Shown here: positions 1-8,348 of the stretch, piece by piece
How positions within the stretch are numbered: the stretch's first letter is position 1
Layout of the letters: the number at the start of each line of letters is the position of its first letter
Assembly (NCBI RefSeq): GCF_037997115.1
Contig: NZ_CP150484.1
Coordinates: forward strand, 7,540,717-7,575,722
Source of the DNA: Amycolatopsis coloradensis
Lineage (GTDB): Bacteria > Actinomycetota > Actinomycetes > Mycobacteriales > Pseudonocardiaceae
Reading direction: 5' to 3'
DNA: 35,006 bases
Made by a program: the position numbers and the translations under genes
The notes under the pieces: generated by a model
What the model was told of the DNA's origin: nothing
Seen by the model: only the letters and a program-made list of their open reading frames with translations
Database searches by the model: none

Positions 1-13
1 GAGGCCCGAGTCC

Positions 14-60
14 GTGAAGGCCTCCTTCCCTACCCTCAAGGTAGGCAAGGAGGCCTTCAC
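14..60 (-). terminator. Strong hairpin downstream of dhaM
   Basis: Bases 14-34 pair with 40-60 in a 21-bp stem with one mismatch around the 5-nt loop CTCAA. It lies 16 bases beyond the dhaM stop codon, so it probably ends the dhaKLM transcript. There is no T-run, as is usual in high-GC actinobacteria. The outer arm begins TGAAGG, like the hairpins near 22985 and 34909. Confidence 0.75.
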
Positions 61-76
61 GGCACGACGCCTCAGC

Positions 77-751
77 TCACTCGCCGAAGTTCTGGTCGAC
101 GAGGTCTTTGACCTTGGCGAGTGCTTCCTCGGCCTGCGCCCCCTTCGCGCGGACCTCGATCCGGTCACCCTGACGAGCGCCGAGCGCCATCAGCGCGAGC
201 ACGCTGTTGGCGTCCGCGGTCTCGTCGCCGAGCCGCACGGTGACCTGCGCGTCCAGCCCCGCGATACTGCGGACCAGGACCGCGGCGGGCCGCGCGTGCA
301 GCCCGACGTCGTTCCGCAGCGTGAGTTCGACACTGCTCTCGTCGTCCTGCGTACCTTCGTCGAACGTCAGGTCCGGTGGCGCGCCCGCCGCCGCGGCCGC
401 TTCGGCGACGGCCTTGCGGTCCGCCCCGCCCTGCGCCGCGACGGCGGCGGCGATCGCGCCTTCGACCAGCGGCGCGTCCACGACGACCGCGGCGGACGGG
501 TCGGCGAGCGATTCGACGGCCAGTTCCGCGGTCATCTGCGCGCTGCCCAGGTCGTACAGCAGGACGACGCCCGCGCCCGAATCGGCACGCTGGGTCGCGG
601 CGACGACCTCGTCGTAATCCGTCCCGATCCCGCCGTCGGCCAGGCCGCCCGCCGCCGCGATGGTGACGTCCGGCGCCATCTGCGCGGCGAGTTCCGCGAG
701 CCCTTCGGCGAGTTTGGCGCTGTGGGAGACGAGCACGATTCCGACGCTCAC
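77..751 (-). CDS. dhaM: Dihydroxyacetone kinase phosphotransferase subunit DhaM (EIIA-Man plus HPr domains)
   Basis: The 224-residue cytosolic protein relays phosphate from the PTS to the ADP held by DhaL. Residues 1-130 form an EIIA-mannose-like domain with the phosphorylatable His at 10 (VSHSAKLAEG). Residues 138-224 form an HPr domain with the motif NDVGLHARPAA and active His152. There is no enzyme I domain, so this is the two-domain form and general enzyme I must come from elsewhere. The GTG start overlaps the dhaL stop by 4 nt (GTGA), which indicates translational coupling. It is the last gene of dhaK-dhaL-dhaM. Confidence 0.93.
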   Translation of the reverse strand: MSVGIVLVSHSAKLAEGLAELAAQMAPDVTIAAAGGLADGGIGTDYDEVVAATQRADSGAGVVLLYDLGSAQMTAELAVESLADPSAAVVVDAPLVEGAIAAAVAAQGGADRKAVAEAAAAAGAPPDLTFDEGTQDDESSVELTLRNDVGLHARPAAVLVRSIAGLDAQVTVRLGDETADANSVLALMALGARQGDRIEVRAKGAQAEEALAKVKDLVDQNFGE

Positions 752-1371
752 TTGGCGGCCTCCGCGAACGCGCGCAGCAGTAGCGCCGTCGAACGGGCAC
801 CGGGATCCATATGCCCGATCGCCCGATCGCCGAGGTACGAGGCCCGGCCCTTGCGCGGCACGAGCTCCACAGTGGACTCGGCGCCCTTGTCCGCGGCGTC
901 CGCCGCCGCGGACAGGATCTCCGCGATGCCGGATCCGGAGGCTTCCTCGGCGGCGGAGACGGCGGGGATCAGGGCGTCGACCATGGTCGCGTCTCCCCCG
1001 ACGGCCTTGCCTCGTGCCTGCACCCCTTCGAGTGCCGCGCGCAGGGCCTCGACGAGCAGCGGGCCGTCCACTTCGGCCGCGTCGCCCAGCTTGACCGACG
1101 CGCGCAGGAAAGCCGTGCCGTACAACGGGCCCGCCGCGCCGCCGACCTTCGAGATCAAAGTCGTGGCGGCGAGCTTCATGACCGCGGCGGGGGTTTCGGG
1201 AGTCGCGGTGTCCAAAGCGGACACGATGGCACCGAACCCGCGGTCCATGTTCTCGCCGTGGTCGGCGTCGCCGATCGCGCGGTCGAGTTCGACCAGTTCG
1301 GCTCGATGCTCGGCGATCACCGCGGCCGCCGCCCGCAAGGCGGCGGCGAGCGTCTCGGCGGTGCAGGCCAT
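748..1371 (-). CDS. dhaL: Dihydroxyacetone kinase ADP-binding subunit DhaL
   Basis: The 207-residue protein carries a tightly bound ADP that DhaM phosphorylates and that then phosphorylates dihydroxyacetone on DhaK. The Mg-nucleotide Asp cluster is visible near the N-terminus in DRAIGDADHG (Asp30, 35, 37). The glycine-rich KVGGAAGPLYG and the C-terminal YLGDRAIGHMDPGA segments are typical of the family. I chose the ATG at 1371 because it overlaps the dhaK stop (TGATG) and begins directly with MACTAETL. An in-frame start 45 nt upstream would add an unlikely tail inside dhaK. Confidence 0.93.
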   Translation of the reverse strand: MACTAETLAAALRAAAAVIAEHRAELVELDRAIGDADHGENMDRGFGAIVSALDTATPETPAAVMKLAATTLISKVGGAAGPLYGTAFLRASVKLGDAAEVDGPLLVEALRAALEGVQARGKAVGGDATMVDALIPAVSAAEEASGSGIAEILSAAADAADKGAESTVELVPRKGRASYLGDRAIGHMDPGARSTALLLRAFAEAAK

Positions 1372-2372
1372 CAGACTCCCCACCTCAGGGCCGGGGTGTT
1401 CACCGGCGCGTCCCACAACTCGGTCAGCTCGTCGTCCAGTTTCAGCAACGTCAGGCTCATCCCCTGCATCTCGAGGCTGGTGATGTACGGCCCCACCAGC
1501 CGCCGTTCGACCACGATGCCACGCTCGGCCAGCAGCCGCTCGGCGATCCCGTGCGCCAGGTACAGCTCGACCAGCGGGGTCCCGCCCATCGAGTTCGTGA
1601 ACAGCAGGGCCTTGTCGCCCTCGGCGAAGGGCAGGTCCGTGACCACCGCTTCCACCATGCGCGCGACGAGTTCGTCGGCCGTCACCACCGCGGTCCGCTC
1701 GATACCGGGTTCGCCGTGGATGCCGATGCCGAACTCGATCTCGTCGTCGGCGAGGTCGAAACTCGGCTCGCCCGCGTGGGGCACGGTCGGCGCGGTGAGC
1801 GCGACGCCGATCGACCGCACCTGGCCGATCACCTTGCGCGCCAAGGCCTCCACCGCGTCGAGCGTGTCGCCTCGTTCGGCGGCGGCACCGGTGATCTTCT
1901 CCAGCAGTACCGTGCCGCCGACCCCGCGACGGCCGGCGGTGTAGGTGGAATCCTTGACGGCGACGTCGTCGTCGATCACCACGCTGCGCACGTCCAGCCC
2001 TTCGGCGGCGGCGAGTTCCGCGGCGGTCTCGAAGTTGAGCACGTCACCGGTGTAGTTCTTCACGATCAGCAACGCGCCCGCGTCCCCGGTGGTGGCCTTC
2101 ACCGCGGCCTCCACGGCGTCCGGCGTCGGCGAGGTGAACACCGCGCCCGGGACGGCGGCCGCGAGCATGCCGTGCCCGACGAAGCCACCGTGCAGCGGTT
2201 CGTGCCCGGAGCCGCCGCCGGAGATCACCGCGACCTTGCCCGCCACGGGCGCGTCCACCCGCACCACGAGCGCCGGGTCGTCCTCCACGCGCAGGACGTC
2301 CGCGTGCGCCGCGGCGAGTCCGCGCAGGGATTCCGCGACCACCGTCTTCGGGTCGTTGATGATCTTCTTCAA
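1371..2372 (-). CDS. dhaK: Dihydroxyacetone kinase substrate-binding subunit DhaK
   Basis: The 333-residue subunit binds dihydroxyacetone covalently for conversion to dihydroxyacetone phosphate. The GGGSGHEP loop lies at residues 52-59, and His219 in GIGIHGEPG matches the His that forms the hemiaminal with substrate. The start is TTG: MKKIINDP is the standard DhaK beginning, and GGAGG sits 6 nt upstream of it. It is first in the dhaKLM operon. The presence of DhaM rather than a fused ATP-dependent kinase shows that phosphoenolpyruvate through the PTS is the donor. The gene may be co-transcribed with the lipoprotein gene 68 nt upstream. Confidence 0.95.
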   Translation of the reverse strand: MKKIINDPKTVVAESLRGLAAAHADVLRVEDDPALVVRVDAPVAGKVAVISGGGSGHEPLHGGFVGHGMLAAAVPGAVFTSPTPDAVEAAVKATTGDAGALLIVKNYTGDVLNFETAAELAAAEGLDVRSVVIDDDVAVKDSTYTAGRRGVGGTVLLEKITGAAAERGDTLDAVEALARKVIGQVRSIGVALTAPTVPHAGEPSFDLADDEIEFGIGIHGEPGIERTAVVTADELVARMVEAVVTDLPFAEGDKALLFTNSMGGTPLVELYLAHGIAERLLAERGIVVERRLVGPYITSLEMQGMSLTLLKLDDELTELWDAPVNTPALRWGV

Positions 2373-2440
2373 GGGTGGCCTCCGGCCGTCGGCGGGTGGG
2401 GTGTCCCCTTCCTACCTCGCCCGGCCGGATGCCGCCAGCG

Positions 2441-3451
2441 TCAGGGCTTCGGCAGCTTGGAGATCACCGATTTGGCGACCTTGGCCGCCTTGCCGCACGA
2501 CGCCGCTTCGTCGGACTTCTCGTCGTAGTTCTTGTAGCTGACGCTGACGATTTCGACCTCGTCGTCCGCCCACGGCTTGTGCTGCCACTCGATCTTGCAC
2601 TCGGCGTCGCTGCCGCTGCCGGCCTTCTGGTACACGGCGACGCCGTCGATGTCGACCTTCTTGTTCCCGTCGCGTTCGGCCGGCGGCAGGGCGCGGCGGA
2701 AGCCGATCGAGATCCGCGGATTGGAGCCCGGGGTCCAGTCGCAGAAGTGGAAGGAGTTCAGCGTGGCGGCGCCGTGCGGCACCACCTCGTTGAGGACGGC
2801 GGTGTCGGCGGCGGTGCACGGATCGACACCGGTGAGCGTGCCCGCGACGGCCGGGTACTTCGCCGGTGACGCGTGCAGGCTCTTCACGGCCTTCGCGGCC
2901 ACCGCACGGCCTGTCGCGCACGGGTCGCCGCCGTCGTAGGTGACCGAGAAGTTGATCCCGCGCTCGGGCTTGCGCAGAGTCATGATGCCGACGTCGCAGC
3001 TCTTGCCGTCCTTGTCCTTGCGCTCGATCTGCGGCAGCCCGTCGACCGCCGAAACGGTGACGCCGTTGATCGAGGAGTAGATCGACGCGCCGATTTCGAC
3101 CCTGACCGTGAGTGCCTTGCCTCCGGCGTCCACGGCCTTCGCCCGGCAGGTGCCGAACGAGCTGAGGTTCGCCGTCGGGTCCTCCGGCGTGCCGAGGCCG
3201 CCCATCACTTCCTTGCTCACCAGCCCGCACGGGTCGATCGTGCGCAGCACCGCGGGGGTGACCGCCGGGTCGTTGATGTCCCCGTCGGGCACCGAGCCGT
3301 TGCCGGAGCCGGGTTCGGCGGCGACGGTGGTGCGGGCGAAGTTGGACTTGCCGAGGTTCTGACCGCAGGCCGACACCGCGCCGAGCGCGGCCACCAGGGC
3401 CAGCACGGACGCGATCCGGCGACGTCGAGCGTTGAACAGCACGAAGTGCAC
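2441..3451 (-). CDS. DUF3558-like secreted lipoprotein with an internal duplication
   Basis: The 336-residue protein starts with an Arg-rich n-region, a hydrophobic stretch and a lipobox ending at Cys29 (AVSAC), so it should be a membrane-anchored surface lipoprotein. The mature part has two halves with matching cysteine patterns: DPC at 75, then Cys102, 152 and 178; and DPC at 212, then Cys237, 285 and 319. Each half ends in a similar Lys/Ala helix. This resembles actinobacterial DUF3558 proteins, whose function is not established. I chose GTG 3451 because it puts the signal peptide at the N-terminus and follows GGGGAG; the open frame extends further upstream. It follows the membrane protein gene by 38 nt. 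Confidence 0.8.
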   Translation of the reverse strand: MHFVLFNARRRRIASVLALVAALGAVSACGQNLGKSNFARTTVAAEPGSGNGSVPDGDINDPAVTPAVLRTIDPCGLVSKEVMGGLGTPEDPTANLSSFGTCRAKAVDAGGKALTVRVEIGASIYSSINGVTVSAVDGLPQIERKDKDGKSCDVGIMTLRKPERGINFSVTYDGGDPCATGRAVAAKAVKSLHASPAKYPAVAGTLTGVDPCTAADTAVLNEVVPHGAATLNSFHFCDWTPGSNPRISIGFRRALPPAERDGNKKVDIDGVAVYQKAGSGSDAECKIEWQHKPWADDEVEIVSVSYKNYDEKSDEAASCGKAAKVAKSVISKLPKP

Positions 3452-3489
3452 GGTAGCCGGAGCTCCCCGCCGGTGTCCGGACAACCCGG

Positions 3490-3747
3490 CTATTCCCCGT
3501 CGTCGGTGCTCGGCGGCACCACGATGGGCCGCAGCTTCGCCCACAGCACGAACAGCGCCGCGAACACCAGCATGCCGATACCCGCCCACAGGTTGATGTT
3601 GACGTCGGCGGCCTTGGTCAGCTCCTCGTCGGTGGTGAACCAGAGGCCCATGATCGTGAGCACCAGCCCGTAACCGCCGATGAGCAGCGCGATGATCAGC
3701 CGGATGTCGAAGACGCCGGCCTTCTTGGGAGCTTGCGACGCAGCCAT
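3490..3747 (-). CDS. Small two-helix membrane protein linked to the symporter
   Basis: The 85-residue protein has membrane segments at about residues 17-37 and 52-70, a short charged loop between them, and an acidic C-terminal tail. The ATG at 3747 follows GGAGG closely and lies 10 nt after the symporter stop, so the two are almost certainly co-transcribed. Small membrane partners next to sodium:solute symporters are common in actinobacteria and may be accessory subunits. That role is inferred from position; I recognise no named domain. Confidence 0.82.
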   Translation of the reverse strand: MAASQAPKKAGVFDIRLIIALLIGGYGLVLTIMGLWFTTDEELTKAADVNINLWAGIGMLVFAALFVLWAKLRPIVVPPSTDDGE

Positions 3748-3757
3748 CTCCGGCCTC

Positions 3758-5455
3758 CTAGAAGATGATGTTGAGCACGATGGTCAGGATCAGCACGATG
3801 CCCGCGAGCAGTCCCGGCTTGCGGTACCAGCCCGCGTCGTCGCCGGTCTCGTCGTGCTTCAGCGACTCCTTCGGGGTGAGGGAGTACACGAGGCCGACCA
3901 GCTGGGCCTCCGGCTTCGGCGCGGTGGCGAGCGAGACCCCGACGCTGACCGCGATGTCGACGACGAACGCGGTACCGGCGGCCACGAAGCTGATGCCCTG
4001 CCCGGTGAGCCCGAGGACCCCGGCCTGCGACAGCAGCCACACGGTGATCGCAGAGGCGGTACCGGACACCAGGCCGACCCAGCCCGCCGTCGGCGTCATC
4101 CGCTTCCAGAACATGCCGAGAATGAAGGTGGCGAACAGCGGCGCGTTGAAGAAGGAGAACAGGTCCTGCAGATAGGTCAGGATGTTCCCGGAGTTCGACG
4201 CGATGAACGCGGTGCCGATCGCGAGCACGGTGCCGATGGCGGTGACCAGGCGGCCGAGCCGGAGGTAGTAGCCGTCCGTCTCGTTCTTCTTCACGTACGA
4301 CTGCCAGATGTCGTAGGTGAACACGGTGTTGAACGAGCTCAGGTTCGCGGCCATCCCGGCCATGAACGAGGCGAGCAGACCGGCGAGCGCGACCCCGAGC
4401 ATGCCGTTGGGCAGCAGGTCGCGCATCAGCAGCAGGATGGCGTTGTTCGCGGTCACGCCGCTCGGCGCGTCGCCGCCGTCGAGCAGGACCTGCTTGTCCT
4501 GGACGTACTCGGAAACGGTGACCGCGGCGATCATGCCGGGGATGATCACGATGAACGGGACCAGCATCTTCGGAAAGGCGCCGATGATCGGCGTCCGCCG
4601 CGCGGCCGACATGCTCTTCGACGCCATCGCACGCTGGACCTCGACGAAGTTCGTGGTCCAGTAGCCGAAGGACAGCACGAAACCGAGACCGAAGACGAGA
4701 CCGAGGATCGACAGGAAGCTGTTGCCGAAGCCGGTGAGGTTGTCACCCGGCCACGAGTGCAGCTGCGCGTCGCCGCCGGGGCTCGCGGTGACCTTGTCGA
4801 CCAGGCCCTGCCAGCCGCCGACCTTCACCAGGCCGACGATGGTCAGCGGCAGCAGCGCCGCGACGATCACGAAGAACTGCAGGACCTCGTTGTAGATCGC
4901 GGCGGAGAGGCCGCCGAGCGCGGTGTAGGAGAGCACGACCGCGGCCGCGACGATGATCGACACCCACAGCGGCCAGCCGAGCAGGAGGTTCACCACGCTG
5001 GCGAGCAGGAACAGGTTCGCGCCCGCGATGAGGATCTGCGCGCTCGCGAAGCTGATGCCGTTGACCAGGTGGGCGGGTTTGCCGAACCGGCGGAGCATGA
5101 ACTCCGGGACACTGCGGACCTTCGAGCCGTAGTAGAACGGCATCATCACGATGCCGAGGAACAGCATCGCCGGGATCGCGCCGATCCAGAAGTAGTGGAC
5201 CGTCGGCAGGCCGTAGAGCACGCCGTTGGCCGACATGCCCATGATCTCGACCGCGCCGAGGTTCGCCGAGATGAAGGCGAGACCGGTGACCCAGGCGGGC
5301 AGCGAGCGGCCGGAGAGGAAGAAGTCGAGGCTGCTCGAGACCGACCTTCGCGCCATGTACCCGATGCCGAGCACCAGCGCGAAATAGAAGGCGAGCAGGA
5401 CGTAGTCGATCGGACTTGCGTCGAGCCGCAGGTTCGCATCGGCCAGCACGTGCAA
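3758..5455 (-). CDS. Sodium:solute symporter (SSS family)
   Basis: This is an integral membrane transporter of about 565 residues with 13 or more predicted helices, importing an organic solute with Na+. Family hallmarks include the N-terminal segment FFLSGRSLPAWVTGLAFISA, the GAVEIMG stretch of helix 1, and the YTALGGLSAAIYNEVLQ region. The substrate cannot be read from sequence; sugar-type members are the closest in my recollection. Start: GGAGG at 5468-5464 lies 8 nt before TTG 5455, giving a protein that begins MHVLADANL. Earlier in-frame codons (ATG 5470, GTG 5485) would place this ribosome-binding site inside the coding region. The gene heads a cluster with the two genes downstream. Confidence 0.9.
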   Translation of the reverse strand: MHVLADANLRLDASPIDYVLLAFYFALVLGIGYMARRSVSSSLDFFLSGRSLPAWVTGLAFISANLGAVEIMGMSANGVLYGLPTVHYFWIGAIPAMLFLGIVMMPFYYGSKVRSVPEFMLRRFGKPAHLVNGISFASAQILIAGANLFLLASVVNLLLGWPLWVSIIVAAAVVLSYTALGGLSAAIYNEVLQFFVIVAALLPLTIVGLVKVGGWQGLVDKVTASPGGDAQLHSWPGDNLTGFGNSFLSILGLVFGLGFVLSFGYWTTNFVEVQRAMASKSMSAARRTPIIGAFPKMLVPFIVIIPGMIAAVTVSEYVQDKQVLLDGGDAPSGVTANNAILLLMRDLLPNGMLGVALAGLLASFMAGMAANLSSFNTVFTYDIWQSYVKKNETDGYYLRLGRLVTAIGTVLAIGTAFIASNSGNILTYLQDLFSFFNAPLFATFILGMFWKRMTPTAGWVGLVSGTASAITVWLLSQAGVLGLTGQGISFVAAGTAFVVDIAVSVGVSLATAPKPEAQLVGLVYSLTPKESLKHDETGDDAGWYRKPGLLAGIVLILTIVLNIIF

Positions 5456-5800
5456 CCGACTCACCTCCATAGTGAAAATGTCCACGAGAAACGCCGGTAT
5501 CGCGTCAATCGCGGACCATACTGCATGGATTCAGGAGCGGCAGTGCGGGTGGGCGGCGACCGCCCTGACGTGTCTGAAATGGGGTTGTTCTTGACAATTC
5601 TTGTCCGGTTTCCGGCGGCGTTGCCAGAGGCGTGGTCGATGGATTCGACTCGTGATCGCCGTCGTCTGGCGAGATTCCCCGAAGTAGACGCCGAGCAGCG
5701 CGAACCAGTGTCTGACGCGAGTCAGCTCCGTGCCTGAGCAAGGTTCTCGCTCGGCCGATGACCGGCAGAACTGCCGTGTTCCGATCCCGGCTCGCCCCGC
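5456..5800. other. Intergenic region with candidate promoter/operator elements
   Basis: No convincing gene is seen in these 345 bases; the short frames lack normal third-position bias. On the minus strand TTGACG near 5500 could be a -35 for the symporter gene. At 5593-5605 there is a perfect inverted repeat GACAA-TTC-TTGTC next to TTGACA, a possible regulator site. Nothing obvious marks the promoter of the plus-strand gene at 5801. Confidence 0.4.
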
Positions 5801-6505
5801 TTGACTGCGCGGGTGTCCTGGGAGTGGATCGAACGGTTGTCCTGGATCGCGGGCATCCTCAGCGCGCTGGTCGCGGTCGTGACGGCTTGGACGGCGTACC
5901 TTGCCGCCAAGGGGACGGCGCGCGATCTCGCGCTGCTCGTCTCGGCGGCCACGAACGATCCCGGGCTGCTGGACAAAGTGGAGGCGGCGGCGCGGAAGCG
6001 GGCCGAAACCGTGCGACGGCGAGTGCGCGCGGTCCTGGCGGCGGCGGTGAACGCCGTCGTGTTCATCGCCTTCGGCGGCGCGTTCAGCCTCCTGATTTCG
6101 CTGACATCGGACCACGTGAACACCGAAGCCGTCGGCGGCGACGCTCCCCTGACCTGGCGGGAATGCGCCAACGCGAGCGAGGCGACGGTTTGTGCCCCGG
6201 TCCACCGGTACGAATTGTTCCGGGGACAGAAGGTGGAGACCCTGTTCTCGGGTGTCCACCGGCCGTCGAAACGAGGAGTGGGCGGGCTTTCCGTCGAGCT
6301 GCCCGAGTGTGCGGCGGAGGTGCGGTGGCACGTCTCGGTCGGCGGCGCGGTGGTCGCCGAGGCCGTGTCCCGCGACAGGCTGGTGCGGGTCGAGTTCCCG
6401 GTGGCGAGCGACCAGGGGTACCTGTTCACCGCGGAACGCACGGCCGGCTCGGACTGTCCCAAAGCGGAGATGCGAGTGCGGACCGGGATCACCTTCGACC
6501 GCTAG
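5801..6505 (+). CDS. Unknown two-helix membrane protein with extracytoplasmic domain
   Basis: I do not recognise this 234-residue protein. It has a hydrophobic helix at about 13-35, a charged cytoplasmic loop rich in Ala/Arg/Lys (about 37-77), a second helix at about 78-101, and a C-terminal domain of about 130 residues expected outside the cell. That domain has four cysteines (122, 131, 170, 219), enough for two disulfides, and looks beta-rich. The start is uncertain: TTG 5801 is the longest in-frame option and GTG 5813 is also possible; neither has a good ribosome-binding site. Its stop is followed at once by a bidirectional hairpin facing the peptidase gene. Confidence 0.65.
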   Translation: MTARVSWEWIERLSWIAGILSALVAVVTAWTAYLAAKGTARDLALLVSAATNDPGLLDKVEAAARKRAETVRRRVRAVLAAAVNAVVFIAFGGAFSLLISLTSDHVNTEAVGGDAPLTWRECANASEATVCAPVHRYELFRGQKVETLFSGVHRPSKRGVGGLSVELPECAAEVRWHVSVGGAVVAEAVSRDRLVRVEFPVASDQGYLFTAERTAGSDCPKAEMRVRTGITFDR

Positions 6506-6507
6506 GA

Positions 6508-6560
6508 CCACCGGAAAAGGGCCGTCCCGGTCAGGAACGGCCCTTTCCCGTGACCGGTGG
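6508..6560. terminator. Bidirectional terminator between convergent genes
   Basis: The inner stem pairs 16-base-numbered AAAGGGCCGT at 6516-6525 with ACGGCCCTTT at 6537-6546 (10 bp, 11-nt loop). An outer 7-bp stem pairs CCACCGG at 6508-6514 with CCGGTGG at 6554-6560. It fills almost the whole gap between stops at 6505 (plus) and 6565 (minus), so it can serve both transcripts. Confidence 0.8.
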
Positions 6561-6564
6561 GGGT

Positions 6565-7341
6565 TTACCGGTCCGTGGGCAGGCCCACTTCGCCGTCCTC
6601 CTCGATCAACCGGGCGAGGACGTCGTCCGGCAGGTACGTGCGGTGCGGGTAGCCCGAGCCCCACGAGTTGAGGAACGGCACGGCGCCGAGTTCGTCGGCA
6701 CGCGCGTTGCCGAGGACCTCGTGCACCTCGTCCACCGTCTTCGCCCAGCGGTAGGCCTGGATGCCGTTCTTCACGTCGGGCGTGTAGGCGGCCCGCTTGA
6801 CGTGGTCGTCGTCGGCGTAGGTCTCCGCCCACGGGACGTGCCCCAGTTCGAGCAGGACCTCGGCCGCCGCACGGACGGACGTGCCGTTGTTGTCGCCGGG
6901 GTTGGTCTCGCCCCATTCGTCACGCAGCTTCGACTGGTCCCACAGCCACCGCGCGGCGTACAGGTCGCCGTTGAACATCGTCATGCAGCGCGACCAGCCG
7001 AAGCCGACGCAGGCGCCTTCCTTGCCCTGGTCGTAGAAGGTGTACTGGGTTTCGCCATCGGCCGATTCACCGGGTTCGAGGCAGACGCAGTGCCCGCCGC
7101 GGATCCGGGTGAGCGATTTCGCGCCGCCCTTCGCGACGAAGAACTCGCCGGACTTCTCGTCCTTCTCCGGTACGTCGAATTCCTTGTACCAGTTGACACC
7201 GATGACGACCGGCGACCGGGTGGGCCGGTCCTCGGTGGCCAGCGCGGTCAGCGGATAGCGCTCGACGTGGCGCCAGTCGTCCGGGACGAACCGGCCGAGG
7301 CGGCCGTCCGCCGGGTCACTGCCGATCGGGCGATAACGCAT
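6565..7341 (-). CDS. Papain-like (C1 fold) cysteine peptidase homologue with rearranged motif order
   Basis: The 258-residue protein has no signal peptide or membrane helix and should be cytosolic. Papain-type motifs are visible: oxyanion Gln105 and nucleophile Cys111 in DQGKEGACVGFG; GTSVRAA at 153-159 after the nucleophile helix; and FLNSWG with Asn225. The GGH motif expected between Cys and Asn is instead near the N-terminus (GGHCV, His84), preceded by PVVIGVNWY at 44-52, a block normally found just before the catalytic His. The order is therefore His-Cys-Asn, not Cys-His-Asn. The ATG follows GGAGG. It lies 44 nt after the patatin gene and is probably co-transcribed. Its substrate is unknown; activity is inferred from motifs only. 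Confidence 0.72.
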   Translation of the reverse strand: MRYRPIGSDPADGRLGRFVPDDWRHVERYPLTALATEDRPTRSPVVIGVNWYKEFDVPEKDEKSGEFFVAKGGAKSLTRIRGGHCVCLEPGESADGETQYTFYDQGKEGACVGFGWSRCMTMFNGDLYAARWLWDQSKLRDEWGETNPGDNNGTSVRAAAEVLLELGHVPWAETYADDDHVKRAAYTPDVKNGIQAYRWAKTVDEVHEVLGNARADELGAVPFLNSWGSGYPHRTYLPDDVLARLIEEDGEVGLPTDR

Positions 7342-7385
7342 GGGATCCTCCTATCCCTCATCCCACCGGAATACCGCCGGCGAGT

Positions 7386-8348
7386 TCACTGCGGCACAAT
7401 CTTTTCCAGAAACCGCCGCGCGGCCTCCCGCCCGCTTTCGAAGAGGCGCTTCTTCTCCTCTTCGCCGAGCCCGAAGTCGACGGCGGAAACCCCGGTCGTG
7501 TCGACGTACACCGTCCGCCGATTCACACCCTCCTCGTGCAACCGGTAACGATTCCAGTCCGACATCAGGGTTTCGAGCGAACCGATGGCGATTCGCAACG
7601 CGCTCTTCACCGGTTTGTCCCTGCCGCCCACTGGCTCCCCGGAAAGCTTCACGCCCCAGGTCGGCCACCGCGGCTTCTTCGTGTCGGTCCGGTCGAAGAC
7701 GGTGATCGGGAAGTTCGACAGCAACCCTCCGTCGACCCAGGTGACGGTGCCCCCGGGGCGGACGTCGAACTGCACCGGCCGGAAGTACAGCGGGATCGAC
7801 ATGGACGCGCGGACCGCGTCGACGATCTTCTCCGCACCGGGATCACGGCCGTACTGGGAATAATCCCAAGGCAACCGGACGAGTACGCGGCGGGTCAGGT
7901 CGCTGACGTGGACGACAAGGGAATACCGTTGGTACGGAAGCAAAGTACTTTCCGGATCATCGATGGCGAGATCGGCGAAAGTGCGCACGCCGACCTCTTC
8001 CAGCAACGGCGTGAGCCATTCCGCGAGATAATCACCGGAGTGCATCCCGTAGTGCAGGAGCAGATCGATGCCGTCACCGACCGGGCCGGCGACCTTGTCG
8101 AGCAGGGACTGATCCTGGAAACGGCGGCAGTCCAGGTCGTTCATCACCGCTTCCAGGCCGCCGAGATCCTTCCCGGCCTTCTGATAAGCGGCGACCAGTG
8201 TCGCCACGATCGCACCGGCGCTCGTCCCGGCGATCCGGGGAAACGAATAACCGGCTTCGTGCAACTCCAGCACCGCGCCCAGCAACCCGATGCCTTTGAC
8301 GCCGCCGCCTTCCAGCACCAGATCGACACACTTCGGAGAATCAGCCAT
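7386..8348 (-). CDS. Patatin-like phospholipase
   Basis: The 320-residue cytosolic protein has the patatin catalytic set: oxyanion loop GGGVKG (14-19), nucleophile elbow GTSAG with Ser43, and DGG with Asp206 of the Ser-Asp dyad. Patatins hydrolyse acyl esters of membrane lipids. No signal peptide or other domain is visible, so it would act on the inner membrane leaflet. The ATG at 8348 follows AGAGGTG. It is the first gene of a pair with the papain-like protein. Stand-alone cytosolic patatins include lipid-turnover enzymes and antiphage effectors such as CapV of CBASS, but no cyclase gene is present here, so a defence role is only speculation. Confidence 0.9.
   Translation of the reverse strand: MADSPKCVDLVLEGGGVKGIGLLGAVLELHEAGYSFPRIAGTSAGAIVATLVAAYQKAGKDLGGLEAVMNDLDCRRFQDQSLLDKVAGPVGDGIDLLLHYGMHSGDYLAEWLTPLLEEVGVRTFADLAIDDPESTLLPYQRYSLVVHVSDLTRRVLVRLPWDYSQYGRDPGAEKIVDAVRASMSIPLYFRPVQFDVRPGGTVTWVDGGLLSNFPITVFDRTDTKKPRWPTWGVKLSGEPVGGRDKPVKSALRIAIGSLETLMSDWNRYRLHEEGVNRRTVYVDTTGVSAVDFGLGEEEKKRLFESGREAARRFLEKIVPQ

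Noticed and set aside
14..1483. Long plus-strand open frame of 489 codons
   Set aside because: It is antisense to dhaM and dhaL, which have clear domains and overlapping starts; long shadow frames are expected at this GC content.
3680..5737. Plus-strand open frame of 685 codons
   Set aside because: It is antisense to the symporter; its product is low-complexity Arg/Asp/His-rich with no recognisable domain.
6565..8348. CBASS-type antiphage system
   Set aside because: The patatin is compatible with a CapV-like effector, but no CD-NTase, E1/E2/JAB or sensor gene is present.
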